A stretch of DNA of 64,000 bases from Hyposmocoma kahamanoa (GCF_003589595.1 NW_020653726.1:18411246-18475245), one strand, 5' to 3'. Numbered from the stretch's first letter, positions 1-10,947 are shown. Program-made: numbers and translations. The notes: generated by a model from the letters alone, not told the origin.

Positions 1-179
1 CAAAATCGTACATCGGTTCCAAGACACAGTACTTGGCATGTTTCAATTTTCTACTCCTTATTATTACACAGATCGAATCCAAAGGAAAATTCAAAACAAT
101 AAAACATCTTTCTCAGGTCCCCCGATAAGCCCTATCGCTCTCTCGTTAGGTCCCAGTTATCTCTTCCATCATTCACGTC

Positions 180-324
180 CGGATTTTACTCTCACTTCTT
201 TACTGTTCATGCTGTCAGACTTTGGAGCGCACTTCCCATTACTATACATGATAGTAAATCTTTACCGATATTTAAAATGAATGTTAAAGTATACTATTTA
301 TCCTCTGTTCCATCTATTTTATAG
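180..324 (+). pseudogene. C-terminal remnant of a LINE reverse-transcriptase ORF
   Basis: One frame carries the phrase FTVHAVRLWSALPI followed by SLPIFKMNVKVYYL and a stop near 324. A W-x-x-LP block followed about 15 residues later by an F-K-x-x-(V/L)-K-x-Y-(F/Y)-L helix is the usual end of ORF2 in jockey/CR1-type non-LTR retrotransposons. The upstream part of the frame contains stops, so this is a short dead fragment. The family is not resolved. The call rests on this motif alone. Confidence 0.5.
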
Positions 325-739
325 ATTTTATAATATGAAACATGTATTTGGATAAGTATTTATATAGTCTGTAGTAATTTAATTTTTGCTATTTTTTTTA
401 TTATTTTCAACATAATTTAATTTTGTTTTTGTTGTACACGTAAACCCGTTATAATTATTGTGTCCTGTATTTTGGTGTGCAGGAAGAAATTTCTTTTAGA
501 TATAAGTAGTAGTTTTTGTTAGTGTTTTCCGTTGAACAAAATGTGATTTGTATTGACCTGTGCAATAAATATTTAAATAAAAACAAATAAATAGAAAATT
601 CCTTAAAACTGACAGAACGCGACCCGTTCCAAACCGGTGTCGAAACCTGTCAGGTCCAAGAAATTTTTCTTTGTCTTCAATCATTATATAATTATATTAT
701 AAAGCGGCAAACATTTTTTCTAAATTCTTGTTGTAAACT
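325..739. other. AT-rich stretch, nothing recognised
   Basis: The stretch is AT-rich with no convincing ORF, RNA gene or repeat match elsewhere in the window. Confidence 0.4.
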
Positions 740-791
740 AGATAGTCTGCTACATTGGCCCAACGTTGTTGGCCATTGTAGCAGACTATCT
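740..791. repeat. Short palindrome (21-bp arms, 10-base loop)
   Basis: The arm at 740-760 begins AGATAGTCTGCTACA. It is matched in reverse complement at 771-791 with one mismatch, around the loop CAACGTTGTT, which is itself near-palindromic. It has the look of a small foldback or MITE core. No target duplication or second copy was seen. Confidence 0.6.
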
Positions 792-1104
792 ATTAAACTG
801 TAACCTTAGTGAAAAATGTTCTTATACTTTGAAGAATTTTATACACCGGCAGAAACTTAATATAAAAACAACAAACTATACTCTCTTTCTTACGGGCGAT
901 TTCGTCCGACGTCTCAAATGGAATTTACGGAAGGACGCAAACTCGTAGGAAATTCAAATTGTTCAACGATAAAAATATTTCTGGTCTCGATTTTTCTAAA
1001 AGGAAAATTTCATATATTATATCCCATCTACTCTTGAAATTCCTCCTAAGCTTGTGAATAAGTTATTGATCTATAACTATTTCAACTGGAGGTTAGTTCC
1101 TCTT
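792..1104. other. No recognised feature
   Basis: The DNA is AT-rich and carries only short open frames without recognisable motifs. Confidence 0.4.
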
Positions 1105-1200
1105 AGATAGACAGACGACCTGAGGGAGGTGGCCGGCATTGGTTGGATGCAGGCGATACAAAACCGGTAGACCATGATCAGGGGTAGGCGTGTGTCTAGC
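1105..1200 (+). pseudogene. RTE-type LINE C-terminal fragment
   Basis: One frame reads TDDLREVAGIGWMQAIQNR followed by a stop. This is the W-x-DDL-x-x-VAG-x-x-W-M-Q-x-A-Q-(D/N)-R block found at the end of RTE-clade ORFs. Only about 25 codons remain and both ends decay into unrelated sequence. Confidence 0.55.
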
Positions 1201-1365
1201 TTATACGATGCTCATAATTAAGTAACCGTTTAATAGTATATATCTACGGTAGACATAAAATATATTATCTTCCAAAACATAACGTGGACAAAGCTCTAAG
1301 GAGATAACGAAATAACGAAACGCTATTAGTTGCTAAAACACAGTTTTAAACAAATAATAATCTCA

Positions 1366-1805
1366 GTACAGAGTACTAAAAAAACCGACCTCAAAAGCAC
1401 GTTACGTCTATTTGCTAAGTTTTATTGAAATATCCTTAAATTCGCCACTATACAGGACTTGACACAGGAGATAATAAAAATCGTTTCTCACTGCTCAAAG
1501 TAATATTGAGAGAAAAACGCCTTGAATTGGAGAAATAGCAAAATCAACCATTGAAATAATTGCTTCTTAAGTAAAATTTAGGCGCTATTTATAAAAATGA
1601 ATCTTCATGCGTAAACAGCTACCCTTAGAGGTGGATGATTTTCTTCAAAATGAAATGGGACATCTATGGTATTCCCCTCTTTCCAACAAAAAAAGAATCA
1701 TGAAAATCGGTTCACAAATACCGGAGTTATCGCGTAACATACATACAAAAAAAAAACATACAGTCGAATTGAGAACCTCCTCCTTCGTTGAAGTCGGTTA
1801 AAAAA
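1366..1805 (-). repeat. Repeat Z, nearly complete copy
   Basis: The copy reads from AGTACTAAAAAAACCGACC at the left to GAAGTCGGTTAAAAA at the right, which is the reverse complement of the family's TTAACCGACTTC start. It shares long internal blocks with copies at 9995, 19474, 40383, 42046, 46428 and 57065. One is the stretch around GGACTTGACACAGGAGATAA and another is around TTCATGCGTAAACAGC. It has no coding capacity. I cannot place the superfamily. It is a very widespread lepidopteran-type repeat. Confidence 0.7.
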
Positions 1806-1974
1806 TAAATAAAATGGTTTGTTCTTCAACACAAAAAATAAAACATTTCAGATAAAACAATTGCTTAAATCTATGTCGAGGAAAAGGTAAAAGCCAAAGT
1901 AATTTGATGTTTTTCAGGCTTCACCTGACAAATATTCGTCGCTGGAAACACCGTAGCACACGGAAAGAAATGTT

Positions 1975-3192
1975 AGCAGCAGTAGAGTTTCTGGTGAAAG
2001 AGTTCGTCCACGGAAGTACTGCCACCATAAGTTTTGAAGGGAGTGCTGGTGAAATTACGCACAAATTAAGCACATGGGACTTGTCAACTTCTCAGCTCTT
2101 TTTTACTTCCCCTCAGATCTTTGTGACTTAGAGCTCTGAGAGACACAGCAACTTTCTTTTTATGAAGTGTAAGTGCGCATTTGACCTTCATCTCACCTGA
2201 CGGAAAGTGACGACGAGGTCGACGATGGAGCATGCACACCTAAATAATGCCTATTCACTCTCGCCTTGAAAAGGTCCAAGTTATAATGTTCAGGGAACAA
2301 GTCTGCAGGCAGGGAATTCCACTCCATAGCCGTTCGCCATGTAAATGTGGAAACGTAACACTTCGTGCGAATCTTTGGAATATCCACAACATAGGGGTGG
2401 TACCCAAGCCTACGTCTGGTCCTCCTATGATGGAAAGGGGAAGGTGGAATTAAATCGTGTGATTCCATCGCATACTCTTCGTATATCCTGTAAAATACAG
2501 ATAAGCAGGCAACTTTACGGTGGTGTTCAAGGCTCTGCAGCTTCGCCTTCACCAATTCTGAGTCACCTATAAGCTTTTTGGCACGGTTGTTGATTGAATC
2601 CGAGGTGGCCAGTTGGTATGTACCAGAGCCATCCCAAAGGTGGTAGCAGTACTCCGTGCATGTCCGGGCTTGTATTTGGTACAACTGGAGCAACTGTCCC
2701 GGTTTAAAGTAACGCCTCACCCTGGAAAGAATGCCAAGCTTCCTTGTTGCATTTTTGGCCATGGATTCAATGTATCTGCCTATATTCAAATTGGACGACA
2801 GGTCCATTCCAAGTAGCTGGAGACGGTTGGCTATCGGTATGGATACATCACGAAAAGTCGGAGTCAGCTCAAAGGGACTCCGTTTTGTGGAGAATAGACA
2901 CGCCTGACTTTGGTAGCGTTAAATTTGACAAGATTGGCATCGTCCAAATCGGAGACTGCCTTGAGTGTCAAATCCAAACTGCTAACCATAGACTCTCGAT
3001 AAGACTGGATTTACTCCCCACTGACCCTTGCATTGGTGAAATACCTATCTACAACTGTGCTATCATCAACACACACACATATATTAATATGCAGTAGAAA
3101 GAGAGTAACTGCTATGGACAGGCGGGTCGTTTATCACCAGGCGTACGACTTGTTCATTCCGTCACCTGGTCAATGGTATCATAAAAAGAACT
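1975..3192 (+). mobile_element. Repeat X copy split by LINE J (pieces 1975-2148 and 3112-3192)
   Basis: The left piece begins GCAGCAGTAGAGTTTCTGG and ends at GACACAGCAACT. The right piece resumes with AACTGCTATGGACAGG and ends GGTATCATAAAAAG. Other X copies read continuously through GCAACTGTTATGGACAGG, so the pieces are two halves of one copy. The AACT shared at both junctions is a candidate short target duplication. The left piece lacks the mid-5' section around the CCGCCAAGCAGTAATG motif, so it already had a deletion. Confidence 0.75.
2152..3098 (-). mobile_element. LINE J, 5'-truncated jockey-superfamily element
   Basis: The minus strand has an open frame of 204 codons (2807 to 2193). It covers the region after the reverse-transcriptase palm, with RKLGILSRVRRYFKPGQLL, the cysteine-rich EYCYHLWDG block, and a C-terminal WNSLPADLFPE...FKARVNRHYLG segment. 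The same order occurs in the larger LINE at 15938-17745, so the two are related families. The catalytic YADD region is absent because the 5' part is missing. The 3' end lies at the left, next to a short T-rich tract (TTTCTTTTTAT). Further upstream (2820-3098) the frame is broken. The element sits inside repeat X. Confidence 0.75.
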
Positions 3193-3539
3193 AAACTTTA
3201 TTTAGAGCCTTGATCGAGATTCAAAGAACTGTGGGTTACTGATTATATTATGGAAGGACACTTTTTCTTCCTCTTGTCTTTCCTTTTTAAATCCAGAAGT
3301 GAGTGAGTGAGACACACTCACTCACCTCTGCCTTCCTTTTAAAGAGGAATATTTGTGGTAAAAGACAGACGTCGGGCCAAAGAAATTCCTTGTTCCCTTT
3401 GGTGTTCACAGTCTAGTACATTTTCTGATAGCAAATGTATGGGTACTGAATATAATTAATGAGGTCATGCAGTATTCAGTTTATCGGTCAATTGTTACTC
3501 ATGTCCAGGATCATTCCAAGGCGTAAATCTTGTACAAAG
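3193..3539. other. No gene; short GTGA/TCAC inverted tract
   Basis: The only structure seen is GAGTGAGTGAG followed by CTCACTCACCTC around 3300-3328, a short inverted repeat. The remainder is unrecognised. Confidence 0.4.
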
Positions 3540-3850
3540 ACAAATAATCTTTATTTCATAGGTAAGCAAATTACCCTTGAAATCATCATATTGATTAGAC
3601 TGTACTAGTCATTCGTAAAGCAGATTCCCCTGAGAAGAGTGAGCAAGAAACTGTAGCGGTTGCTCTTTGTAAACATTTATCATTAACAATATTTATTTCA
3701 AGCACAGATGGAGATAGCCTCCAAGAGCTAAAACGGGTCACTATCTCGGATTTTTACCGGCTAAGTTGGCAGAAGCTGTTCATAACGTTTTAGTATAAAG
3801 TATTTTTTCACTGTAGATTTAAATTTTGTGAAATCCAAAAAATTATGGAC
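3540..3850 (-). pseudogene. LINE R, 3' end fragment
   Basis: It shares blocks with R copies at 20365-20995 (same strand) and 32690-33020 (opposite strand). Shared phrases include GTAAAGCAGATTCCCCTGAG and CATTTATCATTAACAATATT. The better-preserved copy at 20.8 kb shows that the family encodes a LINE-type C-terminus. Here the coding part (about 3770-3850) is decayed. Confidence 0.55.
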
Positions 3851-3940
3851 CGGAATCTTACTATAGAAGCGTATATGAATTTATGACTTTGCAAAGACGA
3901 CTGTAAGGAACAAAATATTTTATAAAAAAAATACTATTCT

Positions 3941-4347
3941 TTGTTATAATTATTGATACTAAGATCGAACATTTAGAAAAATTTTCTTCGATTTGGCCGG
4001 ATTCAAACCGACGTCTTCTAGCAAACCGTGTCAGACGCTATGCCAACTAAGCGTAATACAGTTAATAGCAACATCTCTAGCCAGGGTTGGTAGCTGTAAA
4101 GTTACTTAACGGGGTGACGAAATACTTTCATAGATTTCTCAACAACAACAAGCACATAGAAAAGTTCATGGGGTGCGCTGGTTCGTTCCGTTGCTTAGTT
4201 GGCATAGCGTCTGGCACGGTTTGCTAGAAGACGTCGGTCTAAAGTCGAAAGAAGAATCCGGACGGATATCTTTGTATTAATAATTATAACAAACTAGTGG
4301 AGTAATTTCACATAAAAATAATTGAATTTCAATTCAATACAAATTTC
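3941..4347. mobile_element. Foldback element W, copy 1
   Basis: The left arm (3941-4052) and right arm (4193-4293) are long imperfect inverted repeats. Both contain GACGTCTTCTAGCAAACCGTG and GCTATGCCAACTAAGC or their reverse complements. In the arms TTAGTTGGCATAGCG and the degraded GGATTCAAACC resemble tRNA A-box and B-box segments. The right side extends to a family end with CAATTCAATACAAATTT, which is missing on the left. Further copies lie at 47185-47560 and 49505-49745, with a half at 27905-28045. There are no ORFs. Confidence 0.65.
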
Positions 4348-4658
4348 AAATACTCTTCTTCTTAACATAAATTACATTTTTATAGATGTATTGTGACGCT
4401 AAGTGGTAAACTGTTAATTTCTTTAACTCAGTTGATATTAACAAAAAATATCTATCTGTAACCCTCAATACGTGCATCTTACAATAGCGCAGCGTTTAAA
4501 GAAAACAGTTTAACTCCAGATGCGGATATTGTCCTCCACCAGCATCCTCTTACGTCGTCCATGAACCATGGAGATAAAAATTAACACTGAAACATTCTGA
4601 GAGACGGCGAAGTGAGTAGGGTTGAAAATGGTTGTAATATTGACTCCTTTCTTTTTAT

Positions 4659-5263
4659 CCGCTCACGCGATACATGCAGCCGTAGACGCATACCACACCT
4701 AGAGGTGCCGGTGATGATTTTATACCGATTTATCGGATATCGAAGTTATAACAGGTAAAAGAACTAATATTAATTGCTATTTCGGTAACTACTCTAGCAA
4801 ACCATACAGTTTTTAATGCCTGTGTCTGTCATTTAAAAAAATAAACACCTTCAAAAATACATCACGACAATCGTGTGTTATTGTTTGGGCTGGTGATTTC
4901 GGTGTTTATTTATTGAAAACATACCGTAAGTATCGTTTTTTAAGTTTACTCTGAATATAAATGTTTATAAACTATACTTTAAGGAGTAATTTCATGGTAA
5001 ACGTTAGAACCACTCAAACGGAATATTATCATATTTATCCAAGTACACCAAAAATTTCATTAGTGCTTTTTAAGTGCAGGATTTGCGGTGTATTACTGCA
5101 TTTTATTTGAAATGTTTTTGTTGGTAGTACGAAGGGTATTTATTTAGCAATGCAGAATAATAATTTTTATTTATAAAAACTTGTATTTAAACTAAATGCT
5201 TTTCTAATTTGCGAAACCAAATAGCCGCCATTTTGCGGTAGGAGGAGCGCATCGCGTGAGCGG
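4659..5263. mobile_element. TIR element S (605 bp), copy 1
   Basis: The element begins CCGCTCACGCGAT and ends with its exact reverse complement, ATCGCGTGAGCGG. TTAT flanks both ends (4655-4658 and 5264-5267), which fits a 4-bp target duplication. A second copy of the left ~175 bp starts at 63826 and is nearly identical. There is no transposase ORF, so it is non-autonomous. The superfamily is uncertain. A 4-bp duplication is known for several DNA-transposon groups. Confidence 0.7.
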
Positions 5264-5267
5264 TTAT

Positions 5268-6340
5268 GCATTTGCTGACTGAGTGATGTTAGCCTAGTGG
5301 AAGCACGCTTGCTTGTCCCTTAAGAATCGATGCAACCTCAAATGGCTTTGGTTGATTCCACATATCCGTGAAATTGTTGAATCAATTATTCTGGAATAAA
5401 TATATGGTAAAATTGAGGACATACGTTGATTACTATACGGTTAGAAAACCTATGACTTGAAAAACCAATAATTTTTTAAATATCAATCGAACTAAGTAGA
5501 ATACGTATAGTATATATACCATATATAGAAAATGATTCTAAAATAAGTCCAGTGTCGACTCGCGCAATAGAACCGAATAACTACGGGGAAAATTATAATT
5601 CAAACTAAAACGTGCTAAGTCTCCAACTCGCGCTGTGTCAGCGAGGTGAAGAATTGTTAGTCGAATGGACTAAACCCTCTTCTTAAAAGATACTTGTACC
5701 GAGCAATGCGACACAATATGTATATGTTGATGATAGGCGAATTTATTTTCTATGAATCGGTACGTTGCATCACACGTGGTGCGACGCAGGACCGTGCAGT
5801 ACATGACAAGGAAAGGTTGAGTAGTATATCCCATAACGCTGTAAATTGAATTATATTGCTAGAAAATAAATTTAGTATGAATATTTTTGGAATGGGAAGA
5901 TTTTTGATCACCGTTAAATAGCTGATGTAATGAAATGAACATGACAAGGTGTCATGTATACGGGTTGCAACAGGTAAATAATGTCAAATAAAATTAAGAA
6001 AGAATGCCAATAAACAGTAACAACAATAAAATCATAAAATAAACAATATTAAAGAAGAACGAACGGCACAAATACAAACAAAGTGTTCATTCCATTCACT
6101 TAAAAAGAAATTTTTGATGTCATATAACTAATATAGTATAAGGTTGCTTACTAACAAACTATGGACCTATGCTGTTTGGGAATAAAAAAAAAATTATAAT
6201 AAACACAGATCACATAACAAATCAAATAACTTTAAAAAAAAATATTTTTATGGATAAGTCTGCGGTAGCTGAAGGCAAAAGAGGTACGTTGATAAAAATA
6301 TTTTTTTTTTAAATAGAGAAAACTTGTTTTTGTACATTTA
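5268..6340. other. AT-rich stretch without recognised features
   Basis: About 1.07 kb of AT-rich DNA. The largest open frame (5750-5947, minus) has no recognisable motif and is probably chance. Confidence 0.4.
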
Positions 6341-6549
6341 CAACCTCAGTGGCCCAACGGTTTGTAATGTGGACCTTGTGTGCGAAGGTCACGGTTTCGA
6401 TACCCGGTAGGGAATGGGAAATAAACCTTTCTAAATTGGTTCTGGTCTGGATTTTCTGAATGAACTCTGTTGCTCTGGTACTCATAGTATAAGGAATTTC
6501 CTAGTTTGAGACCAGGCAAGACAATGTGATTGTCAGGTTTTTTTTTTAA
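6341..6549 (+). mobile_element. tRNA-headed SINE A, full copy
   Basis: The head reads TCAGTGGCCCAACGGTTTG followed by a B-box-like GGTTTCGATACC. The body contains CTAAATTGGTTCTGGTCTGG and CTCTGGTACTCAT, then GAATTTCCTAGTTTGAGACC. The copy ends in a run of T. It gives the uninterrupted layout that explains the split copy at 15685-17900. The internal promoter boxes are partly mutated. Confidence 0.65.
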
Positions 6550-6589
6550 GTTTGGAGCCTAGAGTAAGGGAGACGTTGGATCTCTGAAT

Positions 6590-6800
6590 GTGTTCACACG
6601 AGGTAATAACGTCTGTTCCTTCCTTGAACCTGCTAAAAGTGGAACAGACTCCTTTGTGAAGTGTTTTACTTGCCCTATGACACGGGGTTCGTCAAGGAAG
6701 TAAACAGGGCTTTCAAAGGCTCACAGCGCAGCTCATCTGGTGTTGCAAATGTGTACGAGAAATTATGATTCCAGGGCATTGACGTCAATGTTCCAGGGTT
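6590..6800 (-). repeat. Repeat Q fragment
   Basis: The minus strand encodes FATPDELRCEPLKALFTSL. The related phrase at 60113-60262 is FAISDELPKRYQPLRALFTRFLKNP, and that at 56755 is SATPEKLL...LRALFTRFLKNP. A conserved peptide in three copies suggests the repeat carries a remnant of a coding segment or a frame preserved by chance. I do not know the element. Confidence 0.5.
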
Positions 6801-7472
6801 AATTTTCAGGATTGTTTTCTCTACGTCGTCTCGATTATTTTTATTATTTAAGCATTGGATTAAATTATTGTCCAATATTTAGTAATATTTCAGATAGTAT
6901 ATTCGAATATTAAATAATACTCCATGTAATATTCCACATTATTTTAATAATAGAAACTTACTTAAACAAGAGGCTGATTTGCTCGTTTGCCGTCTACTTT
7001 AGTATAAAAAAAAATATTATAGTAAATGCTTTATCCTTCACTGCGCATCTTAGTTCCAGTTACCCGTCACAAACATTTAACACTGACTTGCAGACAGCAA
7101 TATTGAGTAGAAAAGATAAAATCTAGGAATTTCCAACGAGTTACTTTATTTTCACAAGCAAAATGGACAATCTAAGATGGGAGGGAATAAAATAAATGAC
7201 AGTCCAGTTCGAACATGGGTTTTGAGTGGTATATTTTTATTACGATTTGAAACTCAAAATTATCTAAAAAGGAGAATGTCGGAAAGGTTATTGCAAAAAT
7301 ATATAAGTATATTGGTATGAAATCGTCCAAAAACATGTTTGTTCAAGTATAGGGCAGTGGTCCCCCAGTTCATTTTGTCGCTACTTACGAGTACATTTTG
7401 AAATTTTTAGTAACATTAACTCTCGCTAAGGGTGAAGAAATATTTTTAAGACACGTGCACGTCAAAGAAGGC
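6801..7472. other. No recognised feature
   Basis: AT-rich sequence without a supported gene or repeat. Confidence 0.4.
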
Positions 7473-7766
7473 TTTTTTATAATAACAAGTGACGGGACGA
7501 ACAATTCCTGCGCCTGATTCTAAACTACACGCCCATAACAGTTGCAGTGCTACTCAGATCTTTAAATCGCATAGATCTGTCGGGCACTGCCACTGCGCCC
7601 GTCACCCTGAGACATAAGTTGACAAGTCCCATGTGCCTGTAATTTCACCATCAACCTTACCCTTCAAAACCAAAACGCAATAATGCTCACAAAACTGCTT
7701 GGTGGCAGAAATAGGTACAGTAGCAGTGCCTGGACGTACTCTTCCACAAGGAGCTCTGCTGCTGCC
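7473..7766 (-). mobile_element. Repeat X, full-length copy
   Basis: This is one of the most complete X copies. It runs from AATAACAAGTGACGGGACG (3' end) to GAGCTCTGCTGCTGCC (5' end), about 290 bp. Both ends coincide with those of copies at 14366, 21605, 28536 and 40567. That suggests a discrete transposed unit rather than a random fragment. A run of A/T at the 3' end on the element strand suggests retroposition. It has no clear A or B box and no ORF. Confidence 0.75.
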
Positions 7767-8470
7767 TGTTTGTGACTTTCTCAACAAACAAAAATTTATC
7801 GCGCGATCCATTTTTCTTATTTCAATAAATGTTAAAATTAGAGTCGTATAATAAAATTCACTTTCACAGTATTCAACATAATATCTTAGCAAAACATGGT
7901 CGCTCGGAGTTCGCGCGCTGTCCGATGTCCACAGACTTAAAACAACATGCGTTCGATCTCTAATAATCTCCCACCAACGAGAGTTTTCAGCCTAGCCCAA
8001 ATAAAAACCTCAGTTACCACTTTTCTCGTTTACAATTCTCTATTTTTTATTTAATTATTTAATCTAACATTCGAATCCTTCAATTTCCACTTTAACGCTT
8101 TGCTACATCTCCTCCGAAAAGACTTACGACTTACATAAACATACCCTGAACGACTCGATACAAGTCGCGCGGAGTTCGCAAAATTCCAGGCGCGTTAGGC
8201 ACGTCGCACGTAACATAATTAAATTCTATTACAAGGCAGCAAAGATAAATAACTCCCCCGCTCTTGCTGCAAGTTGAAATTTAGAAAGAATGAAGTAATT
8301 TTATTTGTGACAGTCACCTTTGTGTCTTTGGAAGTTAAGTTCCTGTGTGTTGGGAATGTTGATGGGTTTTCGATTTTTGATTTTCTGTAATTAGGTTCAA
8401 TAAAAGGTTGTGGTAAATTTATTTATACATCCATGCATTATTGCTACCATAACTGTCTATACGCGTGTCT
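7767..8470. other. No recognised feature
   Basis: No supported ORF. A GC-richer patch around 8155-8215 (GTCGCGCGGAGTTCGC) matches nothing else in the window. Confidence 0.4.
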
Positions 8471-8746
8471 ATTTTCCACAAAATGAAGTCCCTTTGAGCT
8501 GACTCCGACTTTTGGTGACTCCGGTTTCCACCCATATGTTGTGGATATTCCGAAGATTCGCACGAAGCATTACGCTTCCACATCTATATGGCGAACGGTT
8601 ATGGAGTGTAATTCCCTGCTTGCAGATTTGTTACCTGAACGTTATAACTTGGACCTTTCCTGACCTTGGCTCCATCGTGGACCTCATTGTCACTTTCCAT
8701 CAGGTGAGATGGAGGTCGTACGCACGTTTACATTTGAATAAAAAAA
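8471..8746 (+). mobile_element. LINE J, internally deleted 3' fragment
   Basis: The fragment matches the reverse complement of the J element at 2152-3098 in two blocks. The first is around GTCCCTTTGAGCTGACTCC and the second around GTTGTGGATATTCCGAAG onward. The ~400 bp between them is missing. It ends GAATAAAAAAAACTGAG, consistent with the J 3' terminus and tail. The frames are broken. Confidence 0.65.
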
Positions 8747-8910
8747 AACTGAGTCATAGCTCTAAATCATCTTTTAATATAAACGAAATTGTTTTATGTA
8801 CTTTAGGCTTAATATATACTTGTGCTTGGAGTTCCATTCTTCTTCATTACAACACCGGAATGACCAATATAATTGATTTCCTATAACAATTATTAAAATT
8901 AGCTTTTTTT

Positions 8911-8955
8911 TGTAATATCTGGTGGCGGGACGAACAAGTCGTTTCGTCGTTGTGA
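8911..8955 (-). repeat. Repeat X, 3'-end stub
   Basis: AATATCTGGTGGCGGGACG then AACAAGTCGTTTCG matches only the last ~40 bases of X. Confidence 0.45.
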
Positions 8956-9316
8956 CGTCAAAAAAGTCGTGAACGACACTTAATCGTGTTTTACTATATG
9001 CGAACTACTTCATTTAAATATACAAGTCACGACACTTTAAAATGCAGGTTACTATACCGGCATGTTGCTTGTATAGTAAAAAAAAGAATATTCTCGCGGG
9101 GTCGGCGAGGAGACTTATTAGATAACTAATAGAAACTACGGCTAGGGGTCAACGGTGTCTGACTGGCGGGCGTGAAAGTACAAGGTTCTGTGCCGAAGCA
9201 TCCCAACAACTAGAGTGCCGTTAAGTTTTTTGAAAAATTAATAAAATAAATGAGATGGAACTTCGGCGCTTTTCTCCCCACAAACATAATAAAAAAACAC
9301 ATATTCTACTAAATGG
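8956..9316. other. No recognised feature
   Basis: No gene or repeat could be supported. Confidence 0.35.
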
Positions 9317-9568
9317 TGCCCGCGACTTCGTCTGCGTAAAAAAACTATTAGCATCGAGAGAATAATCGAATAGCTTACTATACTACTTACTTGAGAAAAT
9401 ATTGGTTTTCACATACAAATTTTCATTCCCTATTTCACCCCTTTCAAGATTTATTTTTGTGACAAAAAGTAGCCTATGTCCTCTCCTGGATCCTATCTAT
9501 CTTTACAATAAGTCATCAAATTTGGTTTAGCGGTTTAGGAGTTACTTTCTCATTTATAATATTAGTTT
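9317..9568 (+). repeat. Dispersed repeat N
   Basis: The sequence begins CCCGCGACTTCGTCTGCGT. It continues with AAAAAGTAGCCTATGTCC and GGTTTAGCGGTTTAGGAG, and ends TTATAATATTAGTTTG. This combination is familiar as a very common insect, especially lepidopteran, interspersed repeat of uncertain class. A shorter related piece lies in reverse near 50320-50345. There is no ORF. Confidence 0.55.
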
Positions 9569-9994
9569 GAAGTCTACAAAGAAGGAGCGCTCAGGCAAAT
9601 GTAAAGTATAAAACTGTAAAATGTTAAATAGTGTAAATTGCATAATGCATGCAGTCCGCACATCCCCCAGTTAAAATTCAATTATCCGCAATACATGGGA
9701 GTGACGGCTGTCTACTCCATTCTCCATGCAAGACCACGACAGTGACGCCGTGAAAATTACACGTATTACTTTTATAACACGGATGATTGAATGAACGAAT
9801 GAATATTTTATTATTGCACGTAAAAAATACAATGATAACACAATATAGTAATGCAAGGATAAGACAATGTATTACACTGCGATCTGAGAGGTTTCTCTGG
9901 CAGGCTAATGATTTTAGTAAATTTTTAAAATTTCATTTCATCAATATCACCCTCCCATAGTTGGATAACATATCAAATTTAGTGTCAAAATAAT
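9569..9994. other. No recognised feature
   Basis: Only a GAATGAATGAACG-type short imperfect tandem tract near 9786-9806 stands out. Confidence 0.35.
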
Positions 9995-10206
9995 CGCAAT
10001 ACAGAGTACTAAAAAAACCGATCTCAAAAGTCATACATCCCCTAGTTCGCTAGAAATGGGGCTACTCCTGAGGTGCCCTCTTTCCAACAAAAAAAAGAAT
10101 CATCAAAATCGGTTCACAAATGGCGGAGTTATTGCGTAACATACATACAAAAAAAAAACATACAGTCGAATTGAAAACGTCCTCTTCCTTTTAAGTCGGT
10201 TAAAAA
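9995..10206 (-). repeat. Repeat Z, internally deleted copy
   Basis: It keeps both Z ends (AGTACTAAAAAAACCGATC on the left, AAGTCGGTTAAAAATT on the right). It lacks roughly the central 230 bp present at 1366-1805, which points to an internal deletion. Confidence 0.65.
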
Positions 10207-10207
10207 T

Positions 10208-10560
10208 TAAACTCTATTCTTGCACTCAATCAATCAGTCTATTGCAGTCCACTGCTGGACATATAAGCCTCCCCAAGGGTACGCCATAGTGCCAAATCAC
10301 CCTTTTCCGCATCCAACCACTACCAGCGACCTTCTTCAGATCGTCGGTCCATCTTGCATTGGGACGTCCTACATCACGTTTCCCGACGTGATCTTTACTC
10401 GAGAACCCGTCTAGTCCATCGCTCATCGGTTCTGCGACAGATGTGGTCAGCCCACTTCCACTTCAACTTGCTACATTTCTCGACGATGTCCACAACTTTA
10501 GTCTTATAACTGCCGGATAGCTGCGTTCCGGACTTTGTCCCTTAAGGTCTTCAGGCACTG
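10208..10560 (-). pseudogene. RTE-type LINE C-terminal fragment
   Basis: The minus strand carries GRPNARWTDDLKKVAGSGWM followed by a decayed stretch ending AVDCNRLID. The GRP-x-x-RW-x-DDL-x-x-VAG block is the signature of RTE-clade ORF C-termini. Upstream parts of the ORF, including a segment about crossing out or inspection of WAGH-type residues, continue leftwards in other frames. The copy is therefore frameshifted and dead. Confidence 0.7.
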
Positions 10561-10947
10561 TGGGAGTGGTGACGAGAAGATATGACGCAGTTTCCTAAAT
10601 GCTGCCCAACCCACTACATTATTACTACACTATTCTTGCACGAATGACTAAACGGAACCACTAGGTTATTTTTTAAATCCAACTGGGATTTATTTCATAT
10701 TTTATTTCACATGGCAATTATTCGCATGAAATTATATTTCAGACTAGGATGTAATTTACACACCTGGTAACTACTTACTTAGTAAATAAAAAAAAATATT
10801 AAACGCTATTTACACCCCTAGAATCATCAAATAAGAAACTTTAGGGGTGTCACGTTGTAAATAGGTATTTTGTTCCTAGACAACTTGAAAGAGTTAACCT
10901 GTTACCACTTCCAAGCACGTAGAAGTTGTGTTAATAACCTTTTGTTT
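10561..10947. other. No recognised feature
   Basis: AT-rich, without a supported gene. Confidence 0.35.
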
